From CAAGNP01 sp045603545 (GTDB lineage: Bacteria; Bacteroidota; Bacteroidia; Bacteroidales; UBA932): a stretch of 61,301 nt of DNA. Below are positions 1 to 8,780 of the stretch, piece by piece. The stretch is from contig JAZUMG010000048.1 in assembly GCA_045603545.1 (NCBI GenBank), forward strand, positions 1 through 61,301, given 5' to 3'. A model generated the notes under the pieces. That model was not told the origin of the DNA, ran no database searches, and worked only from the letters and a program-made list of their open reading frames with translations. The position numbers and the translations under genes were made by a program. Each line of letters begins with the position of its first letter. The first letter of the stretch is position 1.

Positions 1-59
1 TTTCGGGGTTCATGTCAAAGCACATTCAGAGGCATTTTCGTGAGGCACCTAGCGCACCT

Positions 60-1496
60 TCACCACACAAATGGATATGCGGGGAGGTCTGCCTCATTAT
101 AGATAGTGCCGCGGCAATAGTCCTCTGTGCAATATTTTATATGCTCCGGGTGTGGTACAGATGGACTCCAGACTATAAGTCTCCCCTTCTCGATTTTGGA
201 TTGGGCCGGATGATATACACCATCTTCCCCGGCTATCATTAGGTAGCGTACCCCTGTGTCAGACTTATTGCCAGAATCGTCTCTCACGTGGAGTCCTTTG
301 GCGTTTTTGAAACTCAAGACCATCTTCTCCCCTTTCACTCTCACACCCTTAAGAAGTGGCCCCTCACACTCTACATCGCGACCATACTCCTTGGCCAATG
401 CCCATAGTACAAACCTGTGTGCCGGCACGACTTTATTCTTGGGATGAATATCGAGTGAGTCCCCTACATCTATTGCGGTAGCCATCCCTATATCCTCAAG
501 CTTCCCCTTCTCCCACACTTCTGCCTGCTCCAGACGCACTTTACCCGACAGGTCCCCAAATGGAGCCACCTGCATATAGTAGAAAGGTAGCCTCTTCTGT
601 CCCCACAGGCTACGCCAATCGTTCACCATTTTTACAAAAATGTGCTGATAATCCTCCGATCTCCAGGCATTAGATTCTGCTTGATACCAGATATTACCCT
701 TGATGGTGTAGCCGAGAATTGGGTTTACCATAGCATTCCATATGGCAGATGGGACTTTATGCTGATACCCTTTGGGGGTGGTTTTCTCTGGAGAGTAACT
801 CTCATACACTCTGTCATATACAGGATCGTTCTCCATCACTTCTCGACGGGTCCACGATTCTGCATGGGTGCCGCCAAAAGCACAAAGGATCACCCCTACA
901 GGTCTCTCCAGACTCTTATGAAGCTCCCTGGCAAAGAGAAATGCGATGGCAGAATATGTTTGGGCCACCTCCGGAGAGCACACTACCCACTCCCCTTCAC
1001 AATCCTCTCTGGGCGCAACATAATCCCAGGCCTCTTCCACCTTAAAAAGGTGTATCCCAGGATAGTCAGCATCAGCTGACTCCTCCTCCCACCCATACAT
1101 ACCGGTCATCCATTTGTCTACCGGATGGGGCTTCATCTCGAACTCCATATTGCTCTGACCGCTGGCCAGCCATACTTCACCTATAAGGATATTACCTACA
1201 GTTACCGTGTCTCCACCTGATGATATGACCAATGACTGCCCCGACTTGCACCCCGGACTCTTTATATAAAGAGACCACCTCCCCTGCTCATCAGCAGTTG
1301 CAGAATAGACCTTACCACTCCACGACTCAGTTACCGAGACCTCAGCTCCGGCATCGGCCCATCCCCATATCTTCACATCGCTCTTCTGCTGAAGAACCAT
1401 ATTGTCAGATATAATGGCAGGCAAACGGACCTTACCCTCCAGTCCAAAAACGACACCTATAAAAAGTGCCAAAGCACAGAAAATTCTCCTGATCAT
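60..1496 (-). CDS. Sialate O-acetylesterase (SASA family)
   Basis: Exported esterase expected to remove O-acetyl groups from sialic acids or related glycans in the periplasm. A hydrophobic signal segment (about residues 5-20) is followed by a beta-rich N-terminal domain. The SGNH/SASA nucleophile block GEVWLASGQSNMEF lies near residue 110, and a C-terminal D-I-H-P-K-N-K block supplies the catalytic Asp/His. Length (478 aa) is normal for the family. I chose ATG at 1496 over an in-frame GTG at 1508: a -7-like box (TAAATTTG, 1526-1519) would place the transcript start only a few bases from the GTG. The product leaves the signal peptide without an N-terminal Gln, unlike several other exported proteins here. 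Family assignment is firm; the actual glycan substrate is inferred. Confidence 0.88.
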   Translation of the reverse strand: MIRRIFCALALFIGVVFGLEGKVRLPAIISDNMVLQQKSDVKIWGWADAGAEVSVTESWSGKVYSATADEQGRWSLYIKSPGCKSGQSLVISSGGDTVTVGNILIGEVWLASGQSNMEFEMKPHPVDKWMTGMYGWEEESADADYPGIHLFKVEEAWDYVAPREDCEGEWVVCSPEVAQTYSAIAFLFARELHKSLERPVGVILCAFGGTHAESWTRREVMENDPVYDRVYESYSPEKTTPKGYQHKVPSAIWNAMVNPILGYTIKGNIWYQAESNAWRSEDYQHIFVKMVNDWRSLWGQKRLPFYYMQVAPFGDLSGKVRLEQAEVWEKGKLEDIGMATAIDVGDSLDIHPKNKVVPAHRFVLWALAKEYGRDVECEGPLLKGVRVKGEKMVLSFKNAKGLHVRDDSGNKSDTGVRYLMIAGEDGVYHPAQSKIEKGRLIVWSPSVPHPEHIKYCTEDYCRGTIYNEADLPAYPFVW

Positions 1497-1518
1497 AACA
1501 TTATTCACTTTATGAAAG

Positions 1519-1526
1519 CAAATTTA
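1519..1526 (-). promoter_or_regulatory. -7 promoter box upstream of sialate O-acetylesterase
   Basis: TAAATTTG on the minus strand matches the Bacteroidetes TAnnTTTG element. The nearest TTTG upstream (1555-1552) is about 25 bases away, longer than the usual 19-21, so the -33 half is weak. Confidence 0.4.
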
Positions 1527-1620
1527 CAAAATTCCCGCGCACGATTTTCGCCAAAAATGAACGCAGCTCACCATTTTTCACCCCTTCGCGTACATAATAA
1601 GCCTAAAATGGTCTCGACAT

Positions 1621-1651
1621 AAAAAAATCGCCCCCACAAGGAGCGATTTTT
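1621..1651. terminator. Bidirectional intrinsic terminator after rny
   Basis: AAAAATCGC (1623-1631) pairs with GCGATTTTT (1643-1651) around an 11-base loop, giving U-rich tails on both strands. It sits 33 bases downstream of the rny stop and upstream of the esterase gene, so it most likely ends the zapA/6S/rny transcription unit. Confidence 0.75.
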
Positions 1652-1683
1652 ATAGAATTTCAAGGTATGGTGAAAACACCAAA

Positions 1684-3225
1684 CTACTTCGCAAAAGCCA
1701 CCGATCTGGTCTCTCTGATCACAGTAATCTTCACCTGACCAGGATATACCATCTCCTCCTGAATCTTCTTGGCAATCTCGTTTGACAATACTTCAGATTC
1801 TGCATCAGATACCTGATCTGCACCTACGATAACGCGAAGTTCACGGCCTGCCTGGATAGCATATGTCTTGGTAACACCAGGATGAGAAAGTGCAATACCT
1901 TCCATATCCTTAAGTCTCTTGATATAGGACTCGATTACCTCACGACGGGCACCTGGACGGGCTCCTGAGATAGCATCGGAAACAAGGACAAGTGGTGAGA
2001 TAAGTGAGTTCATCTCCACCTCTTCGTGGTGAGAGCCGATAGCATTGCAGATTTCAGGTTTCTCTTTATATTTCTCAGCGAGTTTCATACCCAGGATAGC
2101 GTGTGGAAGTTCTGAATCCTCTTCTGACACTTTTCCTATATCGTGAAGAAGACCGGCTCTTTTGGCCACTTTAGGATTAAGGCCAAGCTCTGATGCCATA
2201 GTAGCACAGATATTTGCCACCTCGCGTGAGTGCTGAAGAAGGTTCTGTCCATAAGATGAACGGTATTTCATACGACCGATAAGGCGGACAAGCTCCACGT
2301 GAAGACCGTGGATACCAAGGTCGATACAAGTACGCTTACCTGTCTCCATAATCTCGTCTTCAAGCTGTTTCTGTACCTTTGCCACCACCTCTTCGATACG
2401 TGCAGGGTGAATACGGCCATCTGTTACCAACTGGTGAAGTGCCAGACGTGCCACCTCTCTACGGACAGGGTCAAATGCTGAAAGCAGGATAGCTTCAGGG
2501 GTATCATCCACAACGATCTCCACACCAGTAGCTGCTTCCAAAGCACGGATATTACGACCCTCACGACCGATAATCCTTCCTTTCACCTCATCACTCTCGA
2601 TATGGAATACTGTAACAGCATTTTCAATGGCTGTCTCAGGAGCAATTCTCTGGATAGTGTTGATAACTACCCTTTTTGCCTCTTTTGATGCAGTAAGACG
2701 GGCTTCATCCATTACATCATTTATGTATGACATCGCCTGTGTACGGGCTTCGGCTTTCATACTCTCCACAAGCTGCTCCTTTGCCTCTGCTGCTGACATA
2801 CCTGCTATGCTCTCTATCTTCTCAATAGCCTGTACACGTAGTTTCTCGTACTCCTCTGATTTTTTATTTACGACTTCAAGCTGAGCTTTGAGATTTTCCC
2901 TGATACTGTCTGCCTCCTTCTGTTTCTTCTGCACCTCAGATGCCTGCTGGTTGATCTGCATCTCACGCTGTTTGAGTTTGTTTTCAAACTGCTGGATCTG
3001 GAAGTTTTTCTCGTTTACCTCTTTCTCGTGCTCAGATTTGAGTTGCAGGAACTTCTCTTTTGCCTGGAAAATCTTCTCCTTCTTTATATTCTCACCCTGA
3101 ATCTCCGCGTCACGAATGATTTGACTCCCTTTTTTCTTTAAAATGACATTTCTTACAAGGATATAGCACCCTATTGCGGCAAGAGCTGAGCAAATCCCTG
3201 TGGTAATTATGATAATAGCATTCAT
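1684..3225 (-). CDS. rny: Ribonuclease Y
   Basis: Membrane-anchored endoribonuclease that starts mRNA decay. The 513-residue protein has the full RNase Y layout: an N-terminal membrane helix (residues about 3-27), a long charged coiled coil (about 35-150), a KH RNA-binding domain with GRIIGREGRN (216-225), and an HD phosphohydrolase domain with the metal-binding HDIGK (361-365). Length is typical. It lies downstream of zapA and the 6S-like RNA on the same strand, an arrangement I recall from other Bacteroidales. A strong hairpin terminator follows. Identification is secure. Confidence 0.97.
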   Translation of the reverse strand: MNAIIIITTGICSALAAIGCYILVRNVILKKKGSQIIRDAEIQGENIKKEKIFQAKEKFLQLKSEHEKEVNEKNFQIQQFENKLKQREMQINQQASEVQKKQKEADSIRENLKAQLEVVNKKSEEYEKLRVQAIEKIESIAGMSAAEAKEQLVESMKAEARTQAMSYINDVMDEARLTASKEAKRVVINTIQRIAPETAIENAVTVFHIESDEVKGRIIGREGRNIRALEAATGVEIVVDDTPEAILLSAFDPVRREVARLALHQLVTDGRIHPARIEEVVAKVQKQLEDEIMETGKRTCIDLGIHGLHVELVRLIGRMKYRSSYGQNLLQHSREVANICATMASELGLNPKVAKRAGLLHDIGKVSEEDSELPHAILGMKLAEKYKEKPEICNAIGSHHEEVEMNSLISPLVLVSDAISGARPGARREVIESYIKRLKDMEGIALSHPGVTKTYAIQAGRELRVIVGADQVSDAESEVLSNEIAKKIQEEMVYPGQVKITVIRETRSVAFAK

Positions 3226-3303
3226 TGTGTTTGTTGTATATATAGTGTTTAGTTTAGTTTCAAACGCTATTCACAACAAAAGAGAGATAATTTATATTGA
3301 AAA

Positions 3304-3489
3304 AGCCGTCAGATGCTGTTCATCGAAAAACCTTATATAATAAGATTTGAGCTCCGATTTTGGACTCAGACTTCCAACGTCACGTAAATACGTAATCCTC
3401 CGAAGGAGTCACCTAGGCCTGTCTTCATCCGTCGAGTTGGCTCGGTTATGTAAATTCTGTTGATTTTCGCAAAGAGCGATCTAACGGCT
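3304..3489 (-). ncRNA. ssrS: 6S RNA (SsrS) candidate
   Basis: The 262-base gap between zapA and rny holds a structured RNA. Its ends form an 11-bp closing helix: AGCCGTTAGAT (3489-3479, minus strand) with ATCTGACGGCT (3314-3304), followed directly by TTTTT, so the 3' arm acts as a terminator. The enclosed length (about 186 nt) is the size of 6S RNA, and the interior contains further arms such as CTCCTTCGGAG. The position next to zapA is the classic 6S location in many bacteria and, as I recall, in Bacteroidales too. 6S RNA mimics an open promoter and traps the primary sigma factor's RNA polymerase. The 5' arm begins inside the zapA stop codon, so it may be processed from the zapA transcript. 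The identity rests on structure and synteny, not on an alignment. Confidence 0.72.
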
Positions 3490-3796
3490 AGAGATTTGTC
3501 TTGATATATTCGTCCAGACTATTATTCAATTCTGTAATTCTTTGCTCCAGATCCCCCACATCATTATTCCTCCTCTCCTTTATCAATTGGGTTACAAATA
3601 CAAGTGAGGTAACACTCAACGCATCCTGAACCGACAGATTAGCAAACTTGCCCTTATACTCCTCGACTTTATGGGTAATCATCTTGGCCGCCATACGCAT
3701 ATATCCCTCCTCTTCAGGTGTAATGTTGCTGAAGTGTGTGTCAGTCCCGGCGATATTGATGGTTATCCTGTGTCTGTTGTCTTCCATACTAGTCAT
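3488..3796 (-). CDS. zapA: Cell division protein ZapA
   Basis: Small FtsZ-ring stabiliser acting in the cytoplasm. The N-terminus carries the ZapA beta-strand region (RITINIAGTD, residues about 10-19) and the rest is a long alpha-helix ending in a coiled coil (about residues 72-100); 102 residues is the usual size. ATG at 3796 overlaps the stop of the upstream coiled-coil gene by 8 bases; ATG at 3787, one base after that stop, is equally possible. The 6S-like RNA starts at the zapA stop codon. Sequence identity within this family is low, so the call leans on fold pattern, length and neighbours. Confidence 0.85.
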   Translation of the reverse strand: MTSMEDNRHRITINIAGTDTHFSNITPEEEGYMRMAAKMITHKVEEYKGKFANLSVQDALSVTSLVFVTQLIKERRNNDVGDLEQRITELNNSLDEYIKTNL

Positions 3797-4082
3797 TCAA
3801 AAGGGCAATACACTTATCGATCTCCCTAACAAGTCTACTGATATTGAGTTTAGCCTCCTTGACATCTCCTGTTGATGCCTTAAATGCTTCAATCAATTGT
3901 AAGTTATCTATCTTTTGTTCTAAATCCTTTATCTTGTTATTACTTATTTCCAGTTGTTCCTTGCACTGTGCAAGTTTCAACGAAAGATCGTTTCTTTCAG
4001 CTCGAATCTGCTCATATCTGGAGATAAGAAGCTCAATCTTCTTAGTCAAATCATTCAGCAATATTTCTCTGCTTTTGTCCAT
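3789..4082 (-). CDS. Small coiled-coil protein upstream of zapA
   Basis: A 97-residue, highly charged, almost entirely helical protein with heptad-like Leu/Ile spacing throughout. I do not recognise a named family. ATG at 4082 is preferred over the in-frame TTG at 4103, because a complete promoter (4131-4101) would put the transcript start near 4095, after the TTG. It is translationally coupled to zapA (8-base overlap), which suggests a structural or division-related partner, possibly one that zippers with the ZapA helix. That role is inference only. Confidence 0.7.
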   Translation of the reverse strand: MDKSREILLNDLTKKIELLISRYEQIRAERNDLSLKLAQCKEQLEISNNKIKDLEQKIDNLQLIEAFKASTGDVKEAKLNISRLVREIDKCIALLND

Positions 4083-4100
4083 TTCTTTCGTCTTATTCCA

Positions 4101-4131
4101 CAAAGATAGGAAAGAGATTTTATTTCACAAA
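4101..4131 (-). promoter_or_regulatory. Promoter of the coiled-coil/zapA/6S/rny unit
   Basis: TTTG (4131-4128), 19 bases, then TATCTTTG (4108-4101): an exact match in sequence and spacing to the Bacteroidetes TTTG-N19-TAnnTTTG promoter. It overlaps the 3' end of the upstream 5'-nucleotidase gene and predicts a leader of about 13 bases to ATG 4082. Confidence 0.72.
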
Positions 4132-5706
4132 ATTCCATCTTCCCAATTTGGGATTTTTGGAGAGCTCACTCGGAACCACAATTTTCTCTTCGAGCAAATA
4201 TTCATATATAAGCTCCCTAATCTCTGGAAGTCTGCTGATTGTCCTCCCCTCTATCTCTGATGGATCGATACCTGCATTTTTCAAAAGGTCACCGGCACCG
4301 CTGGCACGATAAGATGTCATAGCCACTTTATATTGGCCGTCCATATCAAATGGTCTGCCGTCTGCCATTGTGGTTATCTTTACCCTCTCCCCTTTCCTGG
4401 CCGATTTTTTCACTGTATAGTTGAGTCCTGTGGCCGAGTCGTAGTTATAGGCAGGTCCCCTTCCATTGATCCACATATCAAATGAATTCTCGAGATAATC
4501 CTTCAACTCACGTCCACTCATTGTTATCACATACAATTGGTTCTCATATCTGTACAGATCAAAAAGGTTTTTGTACAGCACATCTCCTTTAGGGACTCCT
4601 CCACTTGTAGCCAAAGGTGCTGATATAGAAACGTCTGCACCTGTAGATACCAGCTGTACCAAATGGACAAAATCCATATAGCCGCACATTCCGTCAAGTG
4701 CCTCACCAAAGTTCAAATCCTCGGTAATCTCACCCACTTTCACATTTACAAAATCCTCAACCACTTTCCCATCTGCTGCAAAATGGGCATCAAAAACCTC
4801 ATTCTGAGGCACATCCTTCATACTTACCAGCTCCCCTTCAACAGATTTGTCATATACTTTTCCACCTTTTTTCTTGAACGACACTTTAACTTCCGAGAGG
4901 AGTTTTGCCCTGCTTCCACCATCCATCACCAGCACACTGTCCTCACCATTCCACACTTTCTCTGCAAATCTCCTGTGGTCGTGTCCCGCTATTACCAGAT
5001 CGACACCTTTTACATTTGCAGCCAGGAACATCGCAGGATTCTCTATTCTATGCTCCTCCACCTCTCCAATACCACCATGCACCGAGATGATCACCACATC
5101 GGGATTCTCCTTCTCCCTCACTACTTTTACCAAAGAGTCTGCCATTGGGTATGTTGGGACAAATTCTATCCCCTCCCACAGCGCAGGTGCAAGCCAACTG
5201 GCAATATTGGGGTTCTCAAAACCGATAACAGCCACTTTCACCCCACCTTTTTTGATTATTGCATACTCCTGGAAATATGGCTTTCCTGTCTCCACATCGA
5301 TAGCATTTGCAGCCAGATAAGGGATATTCATCTCTGCATCTATTTTGTCATACACAGGGTGCCCCGCTTCAATATCGTGGTTACCAAGGACTATTGCATC
5401 ATACCCAATATACTCCATCACCCTGCTGAAAAGGTGCTTGCCGCCCGACTTGTCCTTGAAGTTAAAATAATAGGCAGCATTGGTCCCTTGAAGGTGGTCA
5501 CCATTATCAATCAGGAATACAGAATTCTCCCCATACTCATCCCTCTTCTGATCCACATATGAACTAACATTGGAGAGTGACCCCTCTCCTATGTAATTAC
5601 CGTGGATATCTGTTGTAGCATAGATATATACAGTGTGTTCCTTCTCTGCACAAGAGGCCAGAAGCAGCACCGCTGCCATAAGCCATAAATTGAATCTTTT
5701 CATCAT
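4120..5706 (-). CDS. Lipoprotein 5'-nucleotidase / metallophosphatase (UshA-like)
   Basis: Periplasmic phosphohydrolase that probably removes phosphate from nucleotides or UDP-sugars for salvage. Residues 1-19 are a lipoprotein signal with lipobox LASC (Cys19); the following residues are not the acidic stretch associated with surface export, so the inner face of the envelope is likely. The calcineurin-like metal motifs are present: TTDIHG (31-36), GNHD (near 110) and GHDH (near 240). The C-terminal half matches the 5'-nucleotidase substrate domain. Length (528 aa) is normal. It is 5 bases downstream of the nitrilase-family gene. The exact substrate cannot be told from sequence. Confidence 0.88.
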   Translation of the reverse strand: MMKRFNLWLMAAVLLLASCAEKEHTVYIYATTDIHGNYIGEGSLSNVSSYVDQKRDEYGENSVFLIDNGDHLQGTNAAYYFNFKDKSGGKHLFSRVMEYIGYDAIVLGNHDIEAGHPVYDKIDAEMNIPYLAANAIDVETGKPYFQEYAIIKKGGVKVAVIGFENPNIASWLAPALWEGIEFVPTYPMADSLVKVVREKENPDVVIISVHGGIGEVEEHRIENPAMFLAANVKGVDLVIAGHDHRRFAEKVWNGEDSVLVMDGGSRAKLLSEVKVSFKKKGGKVYDKSVEGELVSMKDVPQNEVFDAHFAADGKVVEDFVNVKVGEITEDLNFGEALDGMCGYMDFVHLVQLVSTGADVSISAPLATSGGVPKGDVLYKNLFDLYRYENQLYVITMSGRELKDYLENSFDMWINGRGPAYNYDSATGLNYTVKKSARKGERVKITTMADGRPFDMDGQYKVAMTSYRASGAGDLLKNAGIDPSEIEGRTISRLPEIRELIYEYLLEEKIVVPSELSKNPKLGRWNFVK

Positions 5707-5711
5707 ATCTT

Positions 5712-6503
5712 CTAATTTTTAATATCAAATTTGTCAGCATCCTTCCACGCAGGGAATTTCTCTCTGAGGTTATCGAGCCTCTGCGCAGAGAGTGTTGCTC
5801 TCAAAAATTGGGCAGAGCCCATATTCTCCGCTACTGCAATATCCTCCCCTCTGGGAGACACTACCCTTGAATGGCCATTGTAGCCATTGGCAGGGTCATT
5901 ACCAATCCTGTTGCAAAAGAGTGCATAGCTCATATTCTCAATTGCCCTGGCCTTTATCAGATGCTCGGTAACACCTATCCTCGAATCGGGCCATGAGGCT
6001 ATATTGACCAGCAGGTCATACTCCAGCCCCACATTTCTGCTCCATACTGGAAATCTCAAATCGTAGCACACATTGAGTGCAATATTCCACCCCTTGTATT
6101 GAACTATAACCTTGGAATCACCTGCAGAGTAGTGCACATTCTCCTCTCCCATCCTGAAAAGGTGATGCTTGTCATAGTGGAACTCCTCCCCATCGGGGCA
6201 GACAAAATAGCACCTGTTGACGATTTTGCCACCCTGGGCTGTGGGAACCGAGCCCACCACCGCCAGATTGTGCTTCCGGGCAATGGAGTGCATCCAACGG
6301 AGCGTCAGCCCCCCTTCAGAGAGGACTGCATCATAATTCATGGTGAATCCCATGGTGAAAAACTCGGGCAATACCAGAAGATCTGCACCTTCCCCCTGCA
6401 ATTGTTCGTCAATCATCGATGAGAGCCTCTGGCAATTCTCCTGCGGAGCCTCCCACAAGATATCACACTGGCACAGAACTATCTTTAGATCACCCCTGGA
6501 CAC
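5712..6503 (-). CDS. Nitrilase-superfamily omega-amidase (YafV-like)
   Basis: Cytoplasmic C-N hydrolase. The Glu-Lys-Cys triad is visible: Glu47 in VLPEFF, Lys112 in DKHHLF and Cys146 in NVCYDLRFP. The 263-residue length and the CYDLRFP signature fit the YafV/omega-amidase branch, which hydrolyses 2-oxoglutaramate and 2-oxosuccinamate as part of methionine salvage and metabolite repair. Translation starts at GTG 6503, two bases after the stop of the upstream symporter gene, which argues for coupling; no ATG is available nearby. Downstream is the 5'-nucleotidase. Confidence 0.85.
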   Translation of the reverse strand: MSRGDLKIVLCQCDILWEAPQENCQRLSSMIDEQLQGEGADLLVLPEFFTMGFTMNYDAVLSEGGLTLRWMHSIARKHNLAVVGSVPTAQGGKIVNRCYFVCPDGEEFHYDKHHLFRMGEENVHYSAGDSKVIVQYKGWNIALNVCYDLRFPVWSRNVGLEYDLLVNIASWPDSRIGVTEHLIKARAIENMSYALFCNRIGNDPANGYNGHSRVVSPRGEDIAVAENMGSAQFLRATLSAQRLDNLREKFPAWKDADKFDIKN

Positions 6504-6505
6504 CT

Positions 6506-7675
6506 CTATTTCTTTTTATATATTTTATTAACAATCATTGCAATAGCACCATCACCTGTCACATTGCAGGCTGTTCCGAAACTGTCCATCGCTATATACA
6601 GGGCAATCATAAGCCCCAGCATATTTTCATCAAACCCCAGGATAGATGACAACACACCCAGAGCAGCCATAATGGCACCGCCCGGCACACCCGGAGCAGC
6701 CACCATTGTGATACCCAGCATCATTATGAAACCTGCATAAAGCCCCACATTTGTAGGCATCCCCATCATAAATGAGATGGCAAATGCACACGCTACAATC
6801 TTGAGGGTACTTCCTGCCAGGTGAATTGTAGCGCAAAGCGGTACAGAGAATTCAGCGATCTCATCTGCCACACCATTTTTCTTGGCCTGTGCCAATGTTA
6901 CAGGTATTGTGGCGGCAGAGGACTGGGTACCCAGTGCAGTCATATATGCAGGGAGCATTGTAACCAGTGCCTTGAAGGGGTTTTTCCCCGCAACGGCACC
7001 TGCAATACAGAACTGGATAACAAGCAGAAGGACGTGTATCACAAAAATTACCATAATGACCTTCAGGAAGAGACCCAGAACAGCCACTACGCTACCCTCT
7101 GCACCTATTTTGAGGAATATGCAGAAGATATAGAAAGGCAATATGGGGATAATTACCCTGGTTATCACCAGCTCAATGACCTCCTTGAGTTCATTGAGGA
7201 CACCCCTGAATACTCCACCCTGCACCTTTGCAAGTCCAAGGCCAAGGACAAATGCCAGGATAAGTGCGGTCATTACAGACATCACCGGCGGCATATCAAT
7301 AGAAAAGTAGGGTTCAATGGATGAAGATGCCAGCCCTTGGAATTTGGCCATTGTCTCCGGAGTCTTGTCAATTATCGAAGGGTAAGTCCACACGCAGCTG
7401 TAATATGACAGAAAACCGGCAAATACAGTAGATCCATATGCTATCAAAGAGGTTATCCCCAAGAGTTTGCCTGCCCCTTTACCGAGCTCAGCAATACCTG
7501 GAGCGACAAGCCCCACTATAAGAAGAGGGATGATAAATCCAAGAAAATTGCCAAAAATGCCACTTAAGGTTACAAATATCCTTACGCACCATTCTGGAAG
7601 AAATAGGGAAAACAGTATTCCAAGGATGATACCTATCACCACTTTTGCCAATAGAGGAAGTTTGCTTAGTTTCAT
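6506..7675 (-). CDS. Dicarboxylate/amino acid:cation symporter (SDF family)
   Basis: Inner-membrane secondary transporter of the DAACS (GltP/SstT) family, likely moving a dicarboxylate or neutral amino acid with Na+ or H+. The 389-residue protein has multiple hydrophobic segments and the family's serine-rich re-entrant loop, here ALGTQSSAATIPVT (near residue 245), plus a C-terminal hairpin region ending in the conserved TGDGAIAMIVNK. The start ATG overlaps the upstream gene's stop (TAATG at 7677-7673), so the two are translationally coupled. Substrate specificity is not readable from sequence alone. Confidence 0.88.
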   Translation of the reverse strand: MKLSKLPLLAKVVIGIILGILFSLFLPEWCVRIFVTLSGIFGNFLGFIIPLLIVGLVAPGIAELGKGAGKLLGITSLIAYGSTVFAGFLSYYSCVWTYPSIIDKTPETMAKFQGLASSSIEPYFSIDMPPVMSVMTALILAFVLGLGLAKVQGGVFRGVLNELKEVIELVITRVIIPILPFYIFCIFLKIGAEGSVVAVLGLFLKVIMVIFVIHVLLLVIQFCIAGAVAGKNPFKALVTMLPAYMTALGTQSSAATIPVTLAQAKKNGVADEIAEFSVPLCATIHLAGSTLKIVACAFAISFMMGMPTNVGLYAGFIMMLGITMVAAPGVPGGAIMAALGVLSSILGFDENMLGLMIALYIAMDSFGTACNVTGDGAIAMIVNKIYKKK

Positions 7676-8709
7676 TATCGTTTCTTTTTAAAATTCATAT
7701 TATCAAGATCAATCAGCAGTGTTGCTTTCTGCTGCCACCCAATCCCCTCACCGTCGGTATGCATTATCCAAGAGATGGACACATCCATAAAATCGCTCCT
7801 GTATGGCTTGTAATAGCACTCCAGTCTGTTATACAGACCTGTCGTGGTCCTGTACATCTCACTTCCGTGATAGAGCTCTTCATACCCCCAATAAGGCATC
7901 AGATTGTCACCCAGATAGATGGTATTGTCTATTCCCACATTCCACTTCTGGAGTGTCACCCTCCCCTGGAACCCCACAGGGAAAATAAGCTCCTTCGTTA
8001 CAGACCTGTCCCTCTGGGCAGTCAACAGTCCACCTACATTTACCACACCCTTCTGAAGTTTAAGGTACTCCCCGAAAGAGAACTCGGCAAATGGATTGAA
8101 CCAGTAGTTGTCTACCACCAGCCCGGTATTTATACTATACGCATAGTGATTCAAATCGAATAGATAACCTATTGAAAATTTCCCGAAAGTCCACTTGGAT
8201 GACGAGTACAGGGTAAGAATTTCAGAGAGGTAATCACTGCTCCACCGTGGCATATCGAAGATTACCTTCACATATCCCCTCTCCCCTTTATAGATATAAG
8301 CCACACCCTCCAGCGATCTGTCATTGAACCTCATCTCATCACTTACAAATGCTGTGGAGAAATCGTCAAACATATCCTTTACAGGGAAAATTCCCGCATA
8401 GAGCTGATGCTTGGGTGCATTCAGTCTGTAATATGCCAGCAGGGAGCCTTTATACCACTCACTGCCTACGCCGAAAGAGGCTCTCAAATCCCCGCCCACA
8501 TTTAAGGAATGTATATTCTCATCCCAACCAAAGCCTACTGTCGGTGCCAGATACAGACCGAAAAGGGTTTTGGATCTACCTATATCCATCTTGGCAAACT
8601 CGTGATTGTCCAGTCTCACATCGAAATCCACATTCCACACCACCTCCTGTCCACACAGCACGGTGGTCAAAAGCATTGAAAATATGATTGATTTAACCCT
8701 CTTCATCAC
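7675..8709 (-). CDS. Exported protein of unknown function, outer-membrane-barrel-like
   Basis: 344 residues. A signal peptide ends at about residue 20 (VLCG, then a predicted mature N-terminal Gln). The rest alternates polar and aromatic or hydrophobic residues in short amphipathic strands (for example GLYLAPTVGFGWDE and FSIGYLFDLNHYAY), rich in Tyr, Trp and Phe, as in small outer-membrane beta-barrels. I do not recognise a named family. It is coupled to the downstream SDF symporter by a TAATG overlap, so it may help the same substrate cross the outer membrane; this is a guess from context. A methionine at residue 2 is an equally good start. Confidence 0.72.
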   Translation of the reverse strand: MMKRVKSIIFSMLLTTVLCGQEVVWNVDFDVRLDNHEFAKMDIGRSKTLFGLYLAPTVGFGWDENIHSLNVGGDLRASFGVGSEWYKGSLLAYYRLNAPKHQLYAGIFPVKDMFDDFSTAFVSDEMRFNDRSLEGVAYIYKGERGYVKVIFDMPRWSSDYLSEILTLYSSSKWTFGKFSIGYLFDLNHYAYSINTGLVVDNYWFNPFAEFSFGEYLKLQKGVVNVGGLLTAQRDRSVTKELIFPVGFQGRVTLQKWNVGIDNTIYLGDNLMPYWGYEELYHGSEMYRTTTGLYNRLECYYKPYRSDFMDVSISWIMHTDGEGIGWQQKATLLIDLDNMNFKKKR

Positions 8710-8749
8710 TATTTTGGAATTGCAATCACGAAGATAACAATAATTTTCC

Positions 8750-8757
8750 TACCTTTG
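8750..8757 (+). promoter_or_regulatory. -7 promoter box of the mannosyltransferase/pyrC/EamA unit
   Basis: TACCTTTG matches TAnnTTTG and lies 23 bases before ATG 8781. No TTTG is found at the ideal -33 distance. Confidence 0.55.
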
Positions 8758-8780
8758 GGACTCTTAAATCAACATTTGAA

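Noticed and set aside
1..59. GGGGTTCATG at the left edge looked like a possible tRNA T-arm.
   Set aside because: No acceptor stem, anticodon arm or CCA partner can be formed with the available sequence. The stretch is only the downstream flank of the esterase gene.
4663..5562. A 299-codon plus-strand open frame inside the 5'-nucleotidase gene.
   Set aside because: It is fully antisense to a gene with clear metallophosphatase motifs, and its translation is His/Cys/Ile-rich without recognisable domains.
6821..7324. A 167-codon plus-strand open frame with many Cys, His and Tyr inside the SDF symporter gene.
   Set aside because: It is antisense to a well-supported transporter and has a composition typical of the reverse frame of hydrophobic helices.
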